This document shows, one piece after another, positions 11,289 to 24,566 of a stretch of DNA of 64,000 bases (the first letter of the stretch is position 1; each line of letters opens with the position of its first letter). The notes beneath the pieces were generated by a model. It had not been told where the DNA came from, searched no databases, and worked only from the letters and a program-made list of their open reading frames with translations. This DNA comes from Cycas panzhihuaensis (taxonomy: Eukaryota; Cycadophyta): NCBI GenBank assembly GCA_023213395.1, contig CM041465.1, positions 118,241,741-118,305,740 of the forward strand, read 5' to 3'. A program made the translations under genes and the position numbers.

Positions 11289-13469
11289 ATGCGACGTTTC
11301 TCGCGCCGCTTGCGGGGTTTGCCGCCGTTGTTAGAAGACCAATCGTCGCGTTTCATTCCATCGTCGAACCCCGTTTCGGCAATGGAAGGTTACCCGTCCG
11401 ATTGGGCCTACCACGCCATGACTTCAGGAACTCAAGAGTTCCCTTCATCCATTCCGGAATCCACCCGTGAGGGCGAGGATTCCATCTATTACCCTGATGA
11501 CCATTTCCACCGAAGACTTTGGGCCTTGGCACATGCGGCGGAAGATCACCGCTTCACGAGTCTCGCCACCCCTTTGGCGAGCCTTACGAGGCGTCGAGGA
11601 TCCCTACTTCGAAGTCGCCGACCTCGTATGGTGTGAGGATACCCCTCCGTAAGCGGTCGAGGTGCTCGGCCAGTACTTCGGCGATTCGCGCCATCCACCT
11701 CCTAGATGGTTTACGGAAATGCTACGCAGCGTGGCGTCTTCCTCATCCATGCCCGTCATCTCGATGATTGATGCTTCGCGCGCACACCGTCCTATCGCGT
11801 CTACCCGGCTCTAAAGCGAGTGTTGCGCTGCGTAATCGTGGTCCCACTCCCTCGGGACGTGGCGGCGCATCTTTCTCTCAACTCGGAGTTAGTATGCCTG
11901 TTCAAACCAAGCGCCGCGTGCCACCGCCCGAGCGTGGCGCCGCGTTCCCTAGTAGGCCTCGAGGCCCTACTAGCGCCGCGCCGCTAGCCATGTAGGACCC
12001 ACTCCTACATCGTCGAACCCGGTTGGTGGTCCTTCTCTTCGTGCCCCGGGCTGCGTCACAACCTTGGGGGCGGGGCAGGGAAACCATCTCCTGTCATGGA
12101 GTGGACCCGTTGCACCCATATGGGTCGCGCCACCCACGGGTGGCCCATATGGGCAAAACCGATCCCTCACCCTCTGTTTAGGCGTCGGTAGCGACTCCTG
12201 CTGCTGCGTCGGCCTGAGGAAGCGCGCCTCCTTTCGAACATCTACCGCGGACCCCCTTCCCACAAGGGTGTTTCCTCAGGAGGGATGGGGCCAACACCCC
12301 ATCCGTTCCTTTGCCGATTATCGATCCCTTAGCCCGAGCAAGGACACGTCCTTCGTGGACTATAGGTCGACGCCCTTGTCATTGAGGCGTTGAGAACTAA
12401 CTTGCGCCTCATCCTCCACGAAGTCCCAAATTTGGCGAGACTTCGTCGCAAGACCAACCGAACATGTGCGCGACTTTTCCATCGCGTGCATCGACTATTG
12501 GGCCTCGACCATATCTTGATGAAGCTCTTCCGCGGTCCTTGCGGGCGGCGCCCTCAAGTGGTTCTACCGCCTTCACGCCCATTCGATTTACTCATTCCGG
12601 TGACTAGTGGGCGAGTTCGTCAACTACTTTGGCGTAGCCCGTCCATTCGGCGGAATGAAGGCGCTCATCGCTCAAACAAGGTCACGATGAGATGAATCGT
12701 GACTTTGTGCGACGTTTTCACGATCTTCTTCACTCCACCAAGGCCACATTGCACGAGGAGTTGAAGAGGGATCTTTGTCAATACGCCGTCCGGTGCATGT
12801 GGAAATCCTCAAGATGGGGCGACCACGTGTGACTCGCCATCTCGGTGTTTAGCTTTGGAGGCCATTGAGATCGGTGGGACTCGAAACCTCCCAAGCCCTC
12901 ACAACGTCGTGGCGCCTCCCCGGTGAAGGAAGCCGAACCTTCGCGGCCGCTGGGACCACCTCTCACCCGTGAGAGGACCCTAGATCCGCTTACCTCAGCC
13001 ATTCGCTCATTCGGCGCACGATGAAGGAGCTTAAACTCAACCTCCTTCATTGCCTACCTCCCATAGACACATCCGGTGAGACTTCTCGTGCGATGCCCCG
13101 AAGGGGCAACACCCGACCTTCTCAAGCAAGGAGGATCGAACCTCCCTTGAGAAGAGGTGGTGTTCCATCCGCGAGGGAGTGTTTCCATGACGATGCGGCG
13201 TTGCGGGCCACGGCACCCGTGACTCGTCCCCGGCGGACATCGAGGCTAACCTCGATCGGCCCATTCATAGAGACCCGTTCCCCGAACATGGGGGAGCGTG
13301 GTCGCGATATTCAACAAAGATCGGTCGAATCGGGATAGATCTCCGATCCTCACCCTCGCATGGTAGAGGGAAGGGTGTGCGAGGTCACCTTCACCTTGGC
13401 GCTCCACGGCCGTAGTGCTCCGTCACCTTCGCGATCCGCTACAAGGGAAAGAAGGTTGTCAATGCTTGA
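11289..13469 (+). pseudogene. Broken gag, unit 2
   Basis: The best preserved gag start in the array. The first ~74 codons from ATG 11289 read in frame and align with the reverse element's gag (MRRFSRRLRGLPPLLE, then MEGYPSDWAYHAM and DDSIYYPDDHFH) before the first frameshift near 11510. The Gag core motif is at about 12675-12750. In the zinc-knuckle-like region near 13150-13200 the first His codon is changed to Arg and the frame is shifted. Confidence 0.87.
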
Positions 13470-14656
13470 GACCACTCGTTATATGCCTTAACTTGGGTCC
13501 CAAGCTGCTAAAGAGGCAGCCGGTGCCTCTTCATCCACATCTTACCTTGATTCTCTTTCGGGAGCCGTTCCTCCGGAGGTTCCTGCGCTTCCCAAGACTA
13601 TTCCGTCGCCCGGTCGATTCGACTTTAGAAGGCGCTTACCCAACCCACGGGAAGGGTAAACCCTTTTCTATCGTTGACGAGCTCTACCGTCATTGCGGGG
13701 AATGTCCTTGATGGACGTCTTGAGAAGGCGCCACGAGCAACATGCTCTTCTTCTTGAAGCTCTTGGCCAACAAGGCGCTTCCATCCATGCGATAGGTGCT
13801 ACCCCATGGGCCACTGTCATCTCCTTTGATCCTAGAGATCTCCCATCTCCCGGACAAGCGAGAGAAGCTTTTGCATTACGGATTCGTCATTACCATTGAC
13901 ACTCTGATTGTATCGTAAAGAGGACCATTGTAGACAATGGCTCCTCGGTTAATCTTATCTGTGCGTATGCTCGGGGGCTAGGCATAGTAGCTCTTGAGTG
14001 CATCCCTTGGAAATGCCAAGGGTATGATGGGGCGAAGTCCCCTCGGGGCGATCTCCCTATCCCTCACCTTAGGAGGAAAAGCATTTACATCGAAGTTCTT
14101 TGTACTCGATGTCGATGTGGAGTACAACCTCTTGTTGGTGACCATGGCTCGACCCGGATGGGGCGATCTGCTCCACCGATGTGGGCAACAAATTTGTCCA
14201 TGAAGGACAAGTTAAAGTTGTCGCCCGTGAGCCAATCTTAGTCTCACACCTCTCATCCGACTGCCGGTGTTTCGATGATGAAGATAGCGATCCAGGAGGC
14301 TACCCCTTAGTGGGACCTTTGTTTCGAGGCAGGCCTTCATCGGTCGAGCCCTATGCCACGTCATGAGCCAAACCTAGTTAGGTTTGCCCCTATTGCCGTG
14401 GGTGGTTACGGTTACTTAGCGCCACGGTGATTACGATTCGGATAGCGAGGTTATGGGCCCTCTCCTCGGCGTGTCACCTGGTTTCGCAAGCACCTGGGGA
14501 ATATCTCGTCGAGATATTCGCTCTTCCTCATTCTGATGGCTCCGACCCTTTGGTCTCGCTCGACCATTTATTTTACCTTCTCGACCTCCGCGAGCGGTTT
14601 CACGTCGGCGCCCGTCGGCGAGCCACTCGTAGAGGCACTTCTTCTTCACGCTCTAG
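13470..14656 (+). pseudogene. Broken aspartic protease region, unit 2
   Basis: The DNGSS motif begins at 13933, and VEYNLLL is near 14120. A deletion at about 14135 removes the expected GRPW/GEPW tetrapeptide. The acidic DEDSD segment follows near 14275. The region closes at a TAG at 14654-14656. Confidence 0.78.
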
Positions 14657-15861
14657 ATCCTTACCTCAGACTAGAGCCACTCTTACTCGTATGCAACCTT
14701 GCCATGCGATCCGTCAGCCTTGAGGTCAGATTCGCTCATCTGGTTCAGGCCATAGCAAGTTTACTAGTAGACCTAGCCACACTGGCCCTACTCTGCGTCA
14801 CCTATCTCCTACCCTGCGTGTGACTACCCCTACCTCTACGGGGTCTACGCACACCTCTTCCTCTCTTCATGCTCCGAAACGAGCCTAAACTACCATTTTA
14901 AATTGTTCCCATTCCTCCCAACCATGGATGGAATGGCAATTTAAGATAGTTCTTCCGAACGAGCCTAAACTACCATCTCAAATTGTCTCCATTCTCCCCA
15001 ACTGCGGGTGGGATGGCAGTTTGAGGTGGATTTCTCTTCGGTTTTGCTTCTGGTTCCTCCCGCGGAAGCCGCGTTCCCGTATGCTCTTAGGAACCTTTGT
15101 CCTCCTACTTGGGCATCCTCCAACTAGGGCCAGCCAGGGAGTATCGTTACTCCCCTCCCGGGTGTGGTTTGGTTTTCGCATATTCGCTATGCTCCCCATG
15201 GGCGTGCATGTCGCCCTATCTTCTAACCTCACACCTCTCGATCACCTCTGCTTTACGGTGGATGTGTGTGCTCTGATGAGCGTATGGCCATACATGGAAG
15301 GAAACACATGCATATTGCAACAAAATATTTACAACAAATATCTACAACGAAAACCTGCATATTTACAAAACTTTACAACAAAACATATACATTTACACAT
15401 TCACATACTTGCATACTTTCATATAAACGTTTACAACATACAAAAATCATTCATTTACAAAATAAATCATACATGCTACCTCTATCATACATGATACACA
15501 CCATTTCATGTGGAGGCTTGTCTGGCCAGCCCGTGCCCAAGTCTCCGGTTGCTGTCGGTTAGATATGCTTGCTCTCTTTGCCGGATGCCCTCTCACTTCA
15601 CGTTGCACCTTGGCAACGGGGGCATCCCGTTTTACTGCTGCCGGTTTCGGTCGATGATTAGGCGGCGTGGCGACCCCTCGTTGTCCTCGTCTCTGTCTCC
15701 CTTGTCCACGCGTTCCGCCACGACACTTGCCTACACCCTTGGATCACGTGCTGCTCTTGATTGTTCTTATATATATATATATGCATATGCTACTCATGTT
15801 TCTTGATTGTCAGCATTCGCCATCACATTACGCTTAGGCGGTGAGGCTCTGCGCGAGGCGA
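14657..15861 (+). other. Pol-less 3' tail of unit 2
   Basis: Contains the hairpin pair (14893-15029), the AT-rich block (15293-15513) and a TA run near 15770-15782. Between the two hairpins the spacer is shortened to GATAGTTCTTCCGAACGAG compared with units 0 and 1. No gene is seen. Confidence 0.73.
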
Positions 15862-17375
15862 TGTTTCCGGCTAGTGGGAATGGACTCGGGACGCATCGAC
15901 CTGAGTTTGTGCTTGGTATATGTTCTTACTTTTCTTACTTATGTTTGCTAAGGAATTTAGAATAATTTGATTGACATATGCACTGCACGCATTGCTCGTT
16001 TGCACTGTTCATAATGCATGTGCCCTAACGGCACCTCTTAGCCTATGACGACTCACGGTAGGGGCATCCATAAGCGGATCGACACCGTATAGCGTCTGAC
16101 CACTCACGATGTCTCCATGGTCTTCGAGATGTTTCTTCCGGCTGTTTGCTCTTGTTCTGTGCCACTTATGTTGCAAACCCTTCCTAAGCTGGTTTAACCC
16201 TTAGTTGGGGCTCTTTGCACCATTTTGAGTGCCTTTGCTGGGCCTTCCCCCAGTTGATGTATTTCAGGCTTAGCCCTTGTTCTTACCTTAAAAAGCTGAT
16301 TTTTATGACTTTTAGGTTACTTTTTTCTCTTTTCAAATTTGGTTGTCTGCTGCAAACTTAGCGGTACCACAAAGTTCTTGGCATGCCGGTCGTCTGCGAT
16401 AAACTTGATGCCGCGGTTTGCATGATCTGACTAAAATTGAAAAAAAGAAACTCTGCGACAATGGCGCGTTTTTGTGAGCTGGCGTGGCTCAGAAGCAGTT
16501 GGGCGCCCCGAGGCCCCAACGTTCACTTGCTTATGCCAAGGCATAAAACCCTTTTTCATTCATTTGCCTCATTCTTGAGTTCACTTTTCTAGACTTCCAA
16601 GCAAAACTCTCTACTAAAGGCAAAGGAAAACACGAAACTAAGGATTTTCATGTCTGGCGGTTGGCGAGAGGTGAAGTGGGCTACTACCGGTGGAGTTGCG
16701 GGGCCATTCTTTGCCCCTCGTCTCTCCATCACAAGCTTCACCTTCTCTCACAAATACTCAAGTTCCAAGGCATTTCTTCACAAAAGACTACTCCAAAGGA
16801 CAACTTCTAGCTCCCATCTTGCAGACTTCCTCCTTCCATTCTTGCAAAGGACACTAAAAACCGACCTTAGACACTTTGCTTGTCTTCTTGCTCCAAGTGG
16901 CCAAGTGCATGCTTGCATGCTCTCCTTTATTCAAGGTATTTCTTGTCTCTTGTTGGTGCATTTTCCTTGCTTTTGTTGTTCTATTTGCAAGCTCTTCTCC
17001 CTCTTTTGCGTGAACTTTCTTTGGGATCTCCTTTGTCATTTGATGCAAGTAACCTTAGCTAGTTGTGGCTTACTATAGTCTTGCCCTAGATTGGGTGCAT
17101 TTTCTTGCATTTCCTTGAAACCCATCCTCTTCCTCTTAGTTTCCTCCTTCGCCATTTCCTAAGCTAGCCGGCATAAAGAGTTTCCACGAGGATTTGAGGG
17201 AGATAGGCGGGGTTAGTCCCCCATTGCCGTCCTTCTCCCCAAGGGTTGGTCCCTTATCCTCTCCCCTTTGCTTTGCGTGCTTTCTTAGGAAGCAGAGCTA
17301 GGAAGCCTTGGAGAGTTGGGTTGAGTTTCCCTCTTGGTGTAGGAAATTTGTTACTACATGACTCACCTTGTTGCA
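15862..17375 (+). repeat. LTR 3 of the array
   Basis: 1514 bases, starting TGTTTCCGGCTAG and ending CTTGTTGCA, with the TATA-like box at 16542-16548. Confidence 0.85.
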
Positions 17376-18499
17376 TGCTAACTGTTTTCCCTATACCTGT
17401 GGAGACCTCTCGTGGGTGAGTTAGCCATCCAGGGCTACACTCGATCCCATTTGGTGCGTTTTATGGTGTCTGACGGTCGCATATTGCTCAGCGGCCTTGT
17501 TTCATTTCGTTACATGTTGGTGCTTAACTACATTTTCTAGCGTAGTTGATTTCATTTCGGTATATACACATATATCTTGTTGTGCTTCGTAGCCTCTCTC
17601 CGAGAGGAAGGCGTTTGTTGGGATTGTTTGCGAGGATTGCGTTGGAGGAATCATTGCGCGAGATCGACCCGTTCTTGGGTCGGCCCCATATGGTATTTCT
17701 TCTCCCTTTTCGGTTGAGCTTTGCTTCGTTTCCTTCATTTCGTTTAGCCCTTGCATGCTTTTGGGGTAAGTGCACCCGTTAGTTGTCTGCGATCGGCGTT
17801 GCATGCGCGGGAGGAGGAAAGGGCGCAACCAAGGAGGAACTGCGTTCTACTCGGACCTTAGTATCCGGGTATTTTCCACGTATCTCTCGTATTTCCTTTA
17901 TGCTTTTATGTCTCTTTGCATTTACTTTGATAGGTAAAGGAACATAAAGAAGAAGGAAAATAAGCTTTATTTTACATTTGCCTTCTCGTACTATTTCTTT
18001 ACATTGCATAACATAGGAATAGAAGACTTGTTTTGCGTTGTATCCCTAGCGCATTCTACCGTATTCTTTACACTTTTGGTTGGTTGCCCCTCGTCGCCTT
18101 CTCATTGCCTTGAGAAGTAGCGGCAGCGATTCTTTTCCCTTCCGGCCATCAGAAGGGTAGGAAGGCCTCGTCTTGCCACGGCTACACAGAAGCAACCGGG
18201 CACCTTGCGATCCGTGCAGCGCTCGGAGACGCGGGCGTCTGCAGTATGATCCTCGCTATTGCTTTGTTTAGCGTATTGTTTTATGCCCTTCACTGGCGTT
18301 GGATCATTGCCGCGAAGGCGTTTCCTTTGGCGACCATCTTTGGGGCGCGATGAGGAGCTAGATCACTTCCCGCCGTGTTGGTGCTCTTGCCTTTAGGTAG
18401 GTTCGCATCTGTGTTGTGAGTTGGGCAACCCCCAGCGGGTTTTGCGATCTTTCCTTTCTTTTCCTTTTCGCCTTTTCTAACAACGCTCGCGGGCGTTGC
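17376..18499 (+). other. Leader of unit 3
   Basis: Homologous leader. Here the donor-like motif is altered to GGGTAAGT (17764-17771), the only unit where AG is lost before GTAAGT. Confidence 0.72.
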
Positions 18500-20652
18500 A
18501 TGCGGCGTTCTCGCATAGCTTGCGAGGTTTGCCGCCATTGTTAGAAGACCAATCGTCACGTTTCATTCCATCATCGAACCCGTTTCGGCAATGGAAGGTT
18601 ACCGTCCGATTGGGCCTACCGCCATGACTTGAGAACTCAAGAGTTCCCTTCATCCGATTCGGAATCCACGTGAGGCGGTTCCATCTATTACCGGATGACC
18701 ATTTCCACCGAAGACTTTGAGCCTTCCGCACATGCGGTGGAAGATCCTGCCCTTCATGAGTCTCGCCACTCCACTGGCGAGCCTTACGAGGCGTCAGAGG
18801 ATCCCCTACTTCGAAGTCCCGACCTCGTATAGTATGAGGATACCCCTCCGCCAGCGGTCGAGGTGCTCGGCAGTACTTTCGGCGATTCGCGCCATCCACC
18901 TCTAGATGGTTTACGGAAATGCTACGCGTGGCGTCTTCCTCATCCATGCCCACGTCATCTCGATGATTGATGCTACGCGGCGCACATGTCCTATCTTGGT
19001 GTCTACCCGGCTCTAAGGCGAGTGTTGCGCTGCCTAGTCGTGGTCCCACTCCCTCGGGACAGCGGCGGCGCATCTTTCTCAACTCGGAGTTAGTATGCCT
19101 GTTCAAACCAAGCGCCGCGTGCCGCCGCGAGCGTGGCGCCGCGCGTTCCCTAGTAGGCCTCGAGGCCCTACTAAGCGCCAGCCGCTAGCCATGTAGGACC
19201 CACTCCTACATCGTCGAACCGGTTGGTGGTCCTTCTCTTTCGTGCCCCGGGCTACATCACAACCTTGGGGGCGGGCGAGGAAACCATCTCCACATACATG
19301 GGTGGACGTTGCACCCATATAGGTCGCGCCACCCACGGGTGGCCCATATGGGCAAAACAGGTCCCTCACCCTCTGTTTCAGGCGTCCGGTAGCGACTCCT
19401 GCTGCTGCGTCGGCCTGAGGCGCGCCTCCTTTCGAACATCTACCGCGGACCCCCTTCCCTGAGGTGTTTCCTCGAGGAGGATGGGGCCAAACACCCCATC
19501 AGTTCCTTTGGGTTATCGATCCCTTAGCCCGAGCAAGGACCGTCCTTTCGTGGACTATAGGTCGGCGCCCTTATGCATTGAGGCGTTGAGAACTAACTTG
19601 TCGCCTCATCCTCACGAAGTCCGAAATTTGGCGGGACTTCGTCATGAACTGTAGAACATGTCTGCGACTTTTCCATGGCGTGCATCGACTGTGGGGCCTA
19701 CGACCATATCTTGATGAAGCTCTTCCGCGGTTCTTGCGGGCGGCGCCCTCAAGTGGTTCTCGCCTTCACCGCCCATTCGATTTCCTCATTCCGGCTAGTG
19801 GGCGAGTTCATCAACTACTTTGGCGTGGCGATCCATTCGGCGGAATGAAGGCGCTTACGCCGCTCAAACAAGGTCACGATGAGATGAATCGTGACTTTGT
19901 GCAACGTTTTCACGATCTTCTTCACTCCACCAAGGCCACATTGCCTGAGGAGTTGAAGAGGGATCTTTGTCAATACGCCGTCCGAAGTGCATGTGGAAAT
20001 CCTCAAGATGGGGCGACCACGTGTGACTCGCCATCTCGAGGTGTTTAGCTTTGGAAGCCATTGAGATCGGTGGACTCGAAACCTCCCAAGCCCTCACAAT
20101 GTCGTGGCGCCTCCCCCGAAGAAGCCGAACCTTGCGGCCCGTAGGACCACCTCTCACCGTGAGAGGACCCTAGATCCTCTTACCTCAGCCATTCGCTCAT
20201 TCGGCGCCGCGATGAAGGAGCTTAAACTCCAACCTCCTTCGCCTACCTCCCATAGACACATCCGGCCGGACTTCTCGTGCGATGCCCCCGAAGGGGCAAC
20301 ACCCGACCTTCTCAGCGAGGAGGATCGAACCTCCCTTGAGAAGAGGTGGTGTTCCATCCGCGGGAGTGTTTCCATAACGATTCGGCGTTGCGGGCACGGC
20401 ACCCGTGACTCGTCCCCGGCGGACATCGAGGCCTAACCTCGTCGGCCCATTCATAGAGACGTTCCCAAACATGGGGGCGTGGTCGCGATGTTCAACAAAG
20501 ATACGGTCGAGTCGGGATAGATCTCCGTCCTCGCCCTTCGCATGGTAGAGGAAGGGTGTGCGAAGGTCACCTTCACCTTGGCGCTCCCACGGCCGTAGTG
20601 CTCCGTCACCTTCGCGATCCGCTACAAGGAAAGAAGGTTGTCCAATGCTTGA
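18500..20652 (+). pseudogene. Broken gag, unit 3
   Basis: The ATG at 18500 is followed by a shifted reading frame almost at once. The Gag domain is open over 19644-20048, with a DEMNRDFVQRFHDLLHSTKA-type segment in which the first Arg of the RR pair is Gln. The zinc-knuckle-like region near 20345-20395 lacks bases and its second His/Asp part is altered. Confidence 0.85.
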
Positions 20653-21839
20653 GACCACTCGGTTATATGCCTTAACGGTCCCAAGGCGCTAAAGGCGTGA
20701 TGCCTCTTCATCCACATCTTACCTTGATTCTCTTAGGAGCGGTTCCTCCGGAGGTTCTGCGCTTCCCAAGACTATTCCGTCGCCCGGTCGATTCGACTTT
20801 AGAAGGCGCTTACCCAACCACGGGGAAGGGTAAACCCTTTTCTATCGTTGACGAGCTCTACCGTCATTGCGGGAATGTCCTTGATGGACGTCTTGAGAAG
20901 CGCCACACGAGCAACGTGCTCTTCTTCTTGAAGCTCTTGGCCAACAAGGCGCTTCCATCCATCACGATAGGTGCTACCCCCATGGGCCACTGTCATCTCC
21001 TTTGATCCTAGAGATCTCCCATCTCCCGGACGGGAGAAGCTTTTGCATTACACATTCGTCATTACCATTGACACTCGATTGTATGGTAAAGAGGACCATT
21101 GTGAACAATGGCTCCTCGGTTAATCTTATGCTGTGCGTATGCTCAAGGAGGAGCATAGTAGCTCTTGAGTCATCCCTTGGAAATGCCAAGGGTATGATGG
21201 GGCCGAGAAGTCCCCTCGGGGGCGATCTCCCTATCGCTCACCTTAGGAGGAAAATTGTTTACATCGAGTTCTTTGTACTCGATGTCGATGTGAGTACAAC
21301 CTCTTGTTGGGCCAACCATGGCTCGACCCGGATGGGGCGATGCTCCCGCAGCGATGGGCAACAAATTTGTCCATGAAGGACAAGTTAAAGTTGTCGCCCA
21401 TGAGCAATCTTAGTCTCACACCTCTCATCCGGCTGGCGGTGTTTTCGATGATGAAGATAGCGATCAGGAGGCTACCCCTTAGTGGGACCTTTGTTTCGAG
21501 GCAGGCCTTCATCGGTCGAGCCCTATGCCACGTCATGAGCCAAACCTAGTTAGGTTTGCCCTATTGGCGTGGGTGGTTACGGTTGCCAAGCGCCACGGTG
21601 ATTCTGATTCGGATAGCGAGGGTTATGGGCCCTCTCCTCGACGTGTCACCCTGGTTTCGCAAGCACCTAGGGGAATATCTCGATCAGATATTCCCGCTCT
21701 TCCTCATTCTACAGTGGCTCCCAAACCCTTTGGTCCTCGCTCGACCATTTATTTTACCTTCTCGACCTCCCCGAGCGGTTTCACGTAGGCGCCCACGTCG
21801 GCGAGCCACTCGTAGAGGCACTTCTTCTTCACGCTCTAG
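20653..21839 (+). pseudogene. Broken protease region with catalytic Asp lost, unit 3
   Basis: The active-site motif reads VNNGSS at 21101-21118: the aspartate codon (GAC in the other units) is AAC at 21104-21106. A retroviral-type protease needs this aspartate, so this copy would be dead even with an open frame. The YNLLLG-type segment follows near 21295-21315. Confidence 0.8.
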
Positions 21840-23020
21840 ATCCTTACCTCGGACTAGAGCCACTCTTACTCGTATGCAACCTTGCCATGCGATCCGTCGT
21901 AGGCGGTCAGTTGCGCTCATCGGTTCGAGCCATAGCAAGTTCTTGGTAGACCTAGGCACACTGGCCCTACTCTGCGTCACCTATCTCCTACCCTGCGTGT
22001 GACTACCCCTACCTCTACGGGGTCTACGCACACCTCTTCCTCTCTTCATGCTCCGAAACGAGCCTAAACTACCATTTTAAATTGTTCCCATTCCTCCCAA
22101 CCACGGATGGAATGGCAATTTAAGATAGTTCTTACTCGAGCGAGCCTAAACTACCATCTCAAACTGTCTCCATTCTCCCCAACTGCGGGTGGGATGGCAG
22201 TTTGAGGGGGATTTCTCTTCGGTTTTATACGGTTCCTCATGAACAGCGTTCCGTATGCTCTTGGGAACCTTTGTCCTCCTACTTGGGCATCCTCCAACTA
22301 GGGCGGCCAGGGAGTATCGTTACTCCCCTCCGTGCTTGTGGTTTCCTTCGCATATTCGCTATGCTCCCTATGGGCGTGCATGTCGCCCTATCTTCTAACC
22401 TCACACCTCTCGATCACCTGCCTTACGGTGGATGTGTGTGCTCTGTTAGGCGTATGGCCATACATGGAAGGAAACACATGCATATGCAACAAAATATTTA
22501 CAACAAATATCTACGAAAACTTGCATATTTACAAAACTTTACAACAAAACATATACATTTACACATTCACATACTTGCATACTTTCATATAAACGTTTAC
22601 AACATACAAAAATCATTCATTTACAAAATAAATCATACATGCTACCTCTATCATACATGATACACACCATTTCATGTGGGCTTGTCCGGACCGTGCCCAA
22701 GTCTCGGTTCTTTGTCGATTAGATATGCTTGCTCTCTTTCTTGGATGCCCTCTCACTTCACGTTGCACCTTAGCAGCGGGGCATCCGTTTCTTGCCCCGC
22801 CGATTTGGTCGATGATTAGGCGGCGTGGCGGCCCCACGTTGTCCTCGTCTCTGTCTCCCTTGTCCCGCGTTCGCCCACGACACTTGCCTACACCCTTAGA
22901 TCACGTGCTGCTCTTGATTGTTCTTATATATATATATATGCATATGCTACTCATGTTTCTTGATTGTCAGCATTCGCCATCACATTACGCTTCCGAGCAG
23001 TGAGGCTCTGCGCGAGGCGA
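21840..23020 (+). other. Pol-less 3' tail of unit 3
   Basis: Contains the hairpin pair (22072-22210), the AT-rich block (22463-22678, with small deletions near 22485 and 22513) and a TA run near 22927-22939. Confidence 0.73.
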
Positions 23021-24566
23021 TGTTCCAGTGAGTGGGAATGGACTCGGGACGCATCGACACGAGTTTGTGCGGTATATGTTCTTACTTTTCTTACTTATGT
23101 TTGCTAAGGAATTTAGAATAATTTGATTGACATACGCACGCTGCACGCATTGCTTTCGTTTGCACTGTTCATAATGCATGTGCTAACGGCACCTCTTAGC
23201 CTATGGCGACTCACGGTGAGGGGCATCCATAGCGGATCGACACCGTATGGTGTCTGACCACTCACGATGTCTCCATGGTCTTTCGAGATGTTTCTTCCAG
23301 CCTGTTTGCTCTTGTTACAGCGTGCCACTTATGTTGCAAACCCTTCCTGAGCCTGGTTTAACCCTTAGTTGGGGCTCTTTGCACCATTTTGAGTACTTGC
23401 CCACACAGGCCTTCCCCCAGTTGATGTATTTCAGGCTTAGCCCTTGTTCTTACCTTAAAAAGCTGATTTTTATGACTTTTAGGTTGCTTTTTTCTCTTTT
23501 TTCAAATTTAAATTTTGTCTGCTGCAAACTTAGCGGTACCACAAAGTTTACAGCGGTACCAGTGCGTCTGCATGATAAACTTAAGCGATCTGCCGCCAGT
23601 TCTTGCATGATCTGACTGTTAAATTGAAAAAAGAAACTCTGTGACGATGGCGCGTTTTTCGGGGCGCGCGTGGCTCACGAGCAGTTGGGCGCCACGAGGC
23701 CCCAGCGTTCACTCGCTATGCCAGGCATAAAACCCCTTTTTTTCATTCATTTACCTCATTCTTGAGTTCACTTTTCTAGACTTCCAAGCAAAAACTCTCT
23801 ACTCAAAGACAAAGGAAAACACAGAAACTAAGGATTTTCATATACGGTGGTTGAGCGAGAGGTGAAGTGGGCTACTACCGGTTGAGTTGCGGGGCCATTC
23901 TTTGCCCCTCGTCTCTCCATCACAAGCTTCACCTTCTCTCCTGAAATACTCGAAGTTCAAGGCATTTCTTCACAAAATACTACTCAAATGACAACTTCTA
24001 GCTCCCATCTTGCAGACTTCCTCCTTCCATTCTCTTGCAAAGGACACTAAAAACCGACCTTAGAATCTTTGCTTGTCTTTGCTCCAAGTGGCCAAGTGCA
24101 TGCTTGCATGCTCTCCTTCATTCAAGGTATTTCTTATCTCTTGTTGGTGCATTTTTCCTTGCTTTTTGTTGTTCTATTTGCAAGCTCTTCTCCCTCTTTT
24201 GCGTGAACTTTCTTTGGGATCTCCTTTGTCATTTGATGCAAGTAACCTTAGCTAGTTGAGGCTTACTATAGTCTTGCCCTAGATTGGGTGCATTTTCTTG
24301 CATTTCCTTGAAACCCATCCTCTTCCTCTTAGTTTCCTCCTTCGCCATTTCCTAAGCTAGCCGGCATAAAGGGTTTCCATGAGGATTTGAGGGAGATAGG
24401 CGGGGTTCGAGTCCCCATTCCGTCCTTCTCCCCAGGGTTAGTCCCTTATCCTCTCCCCTTTAGCACCGTGCTTTCTTAGGAAGCAGACTAGGGAAGCCTT
24501 GGAGAGTTGGGTTGAGTTTCCCTCTTGGTGTGGGAAATTTGTTACTACATGACTCACCTTGTTGCA
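23021..24566 (+). repeat. LTR 4 of the array
   Basis: 1546 bases, ending CTTGTTGCA, with the TATA-like box at 23726-23732. The U3 palindromic repeats (23520-23600) have two GCGGTACCA motifs. Confidence 0.85.
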
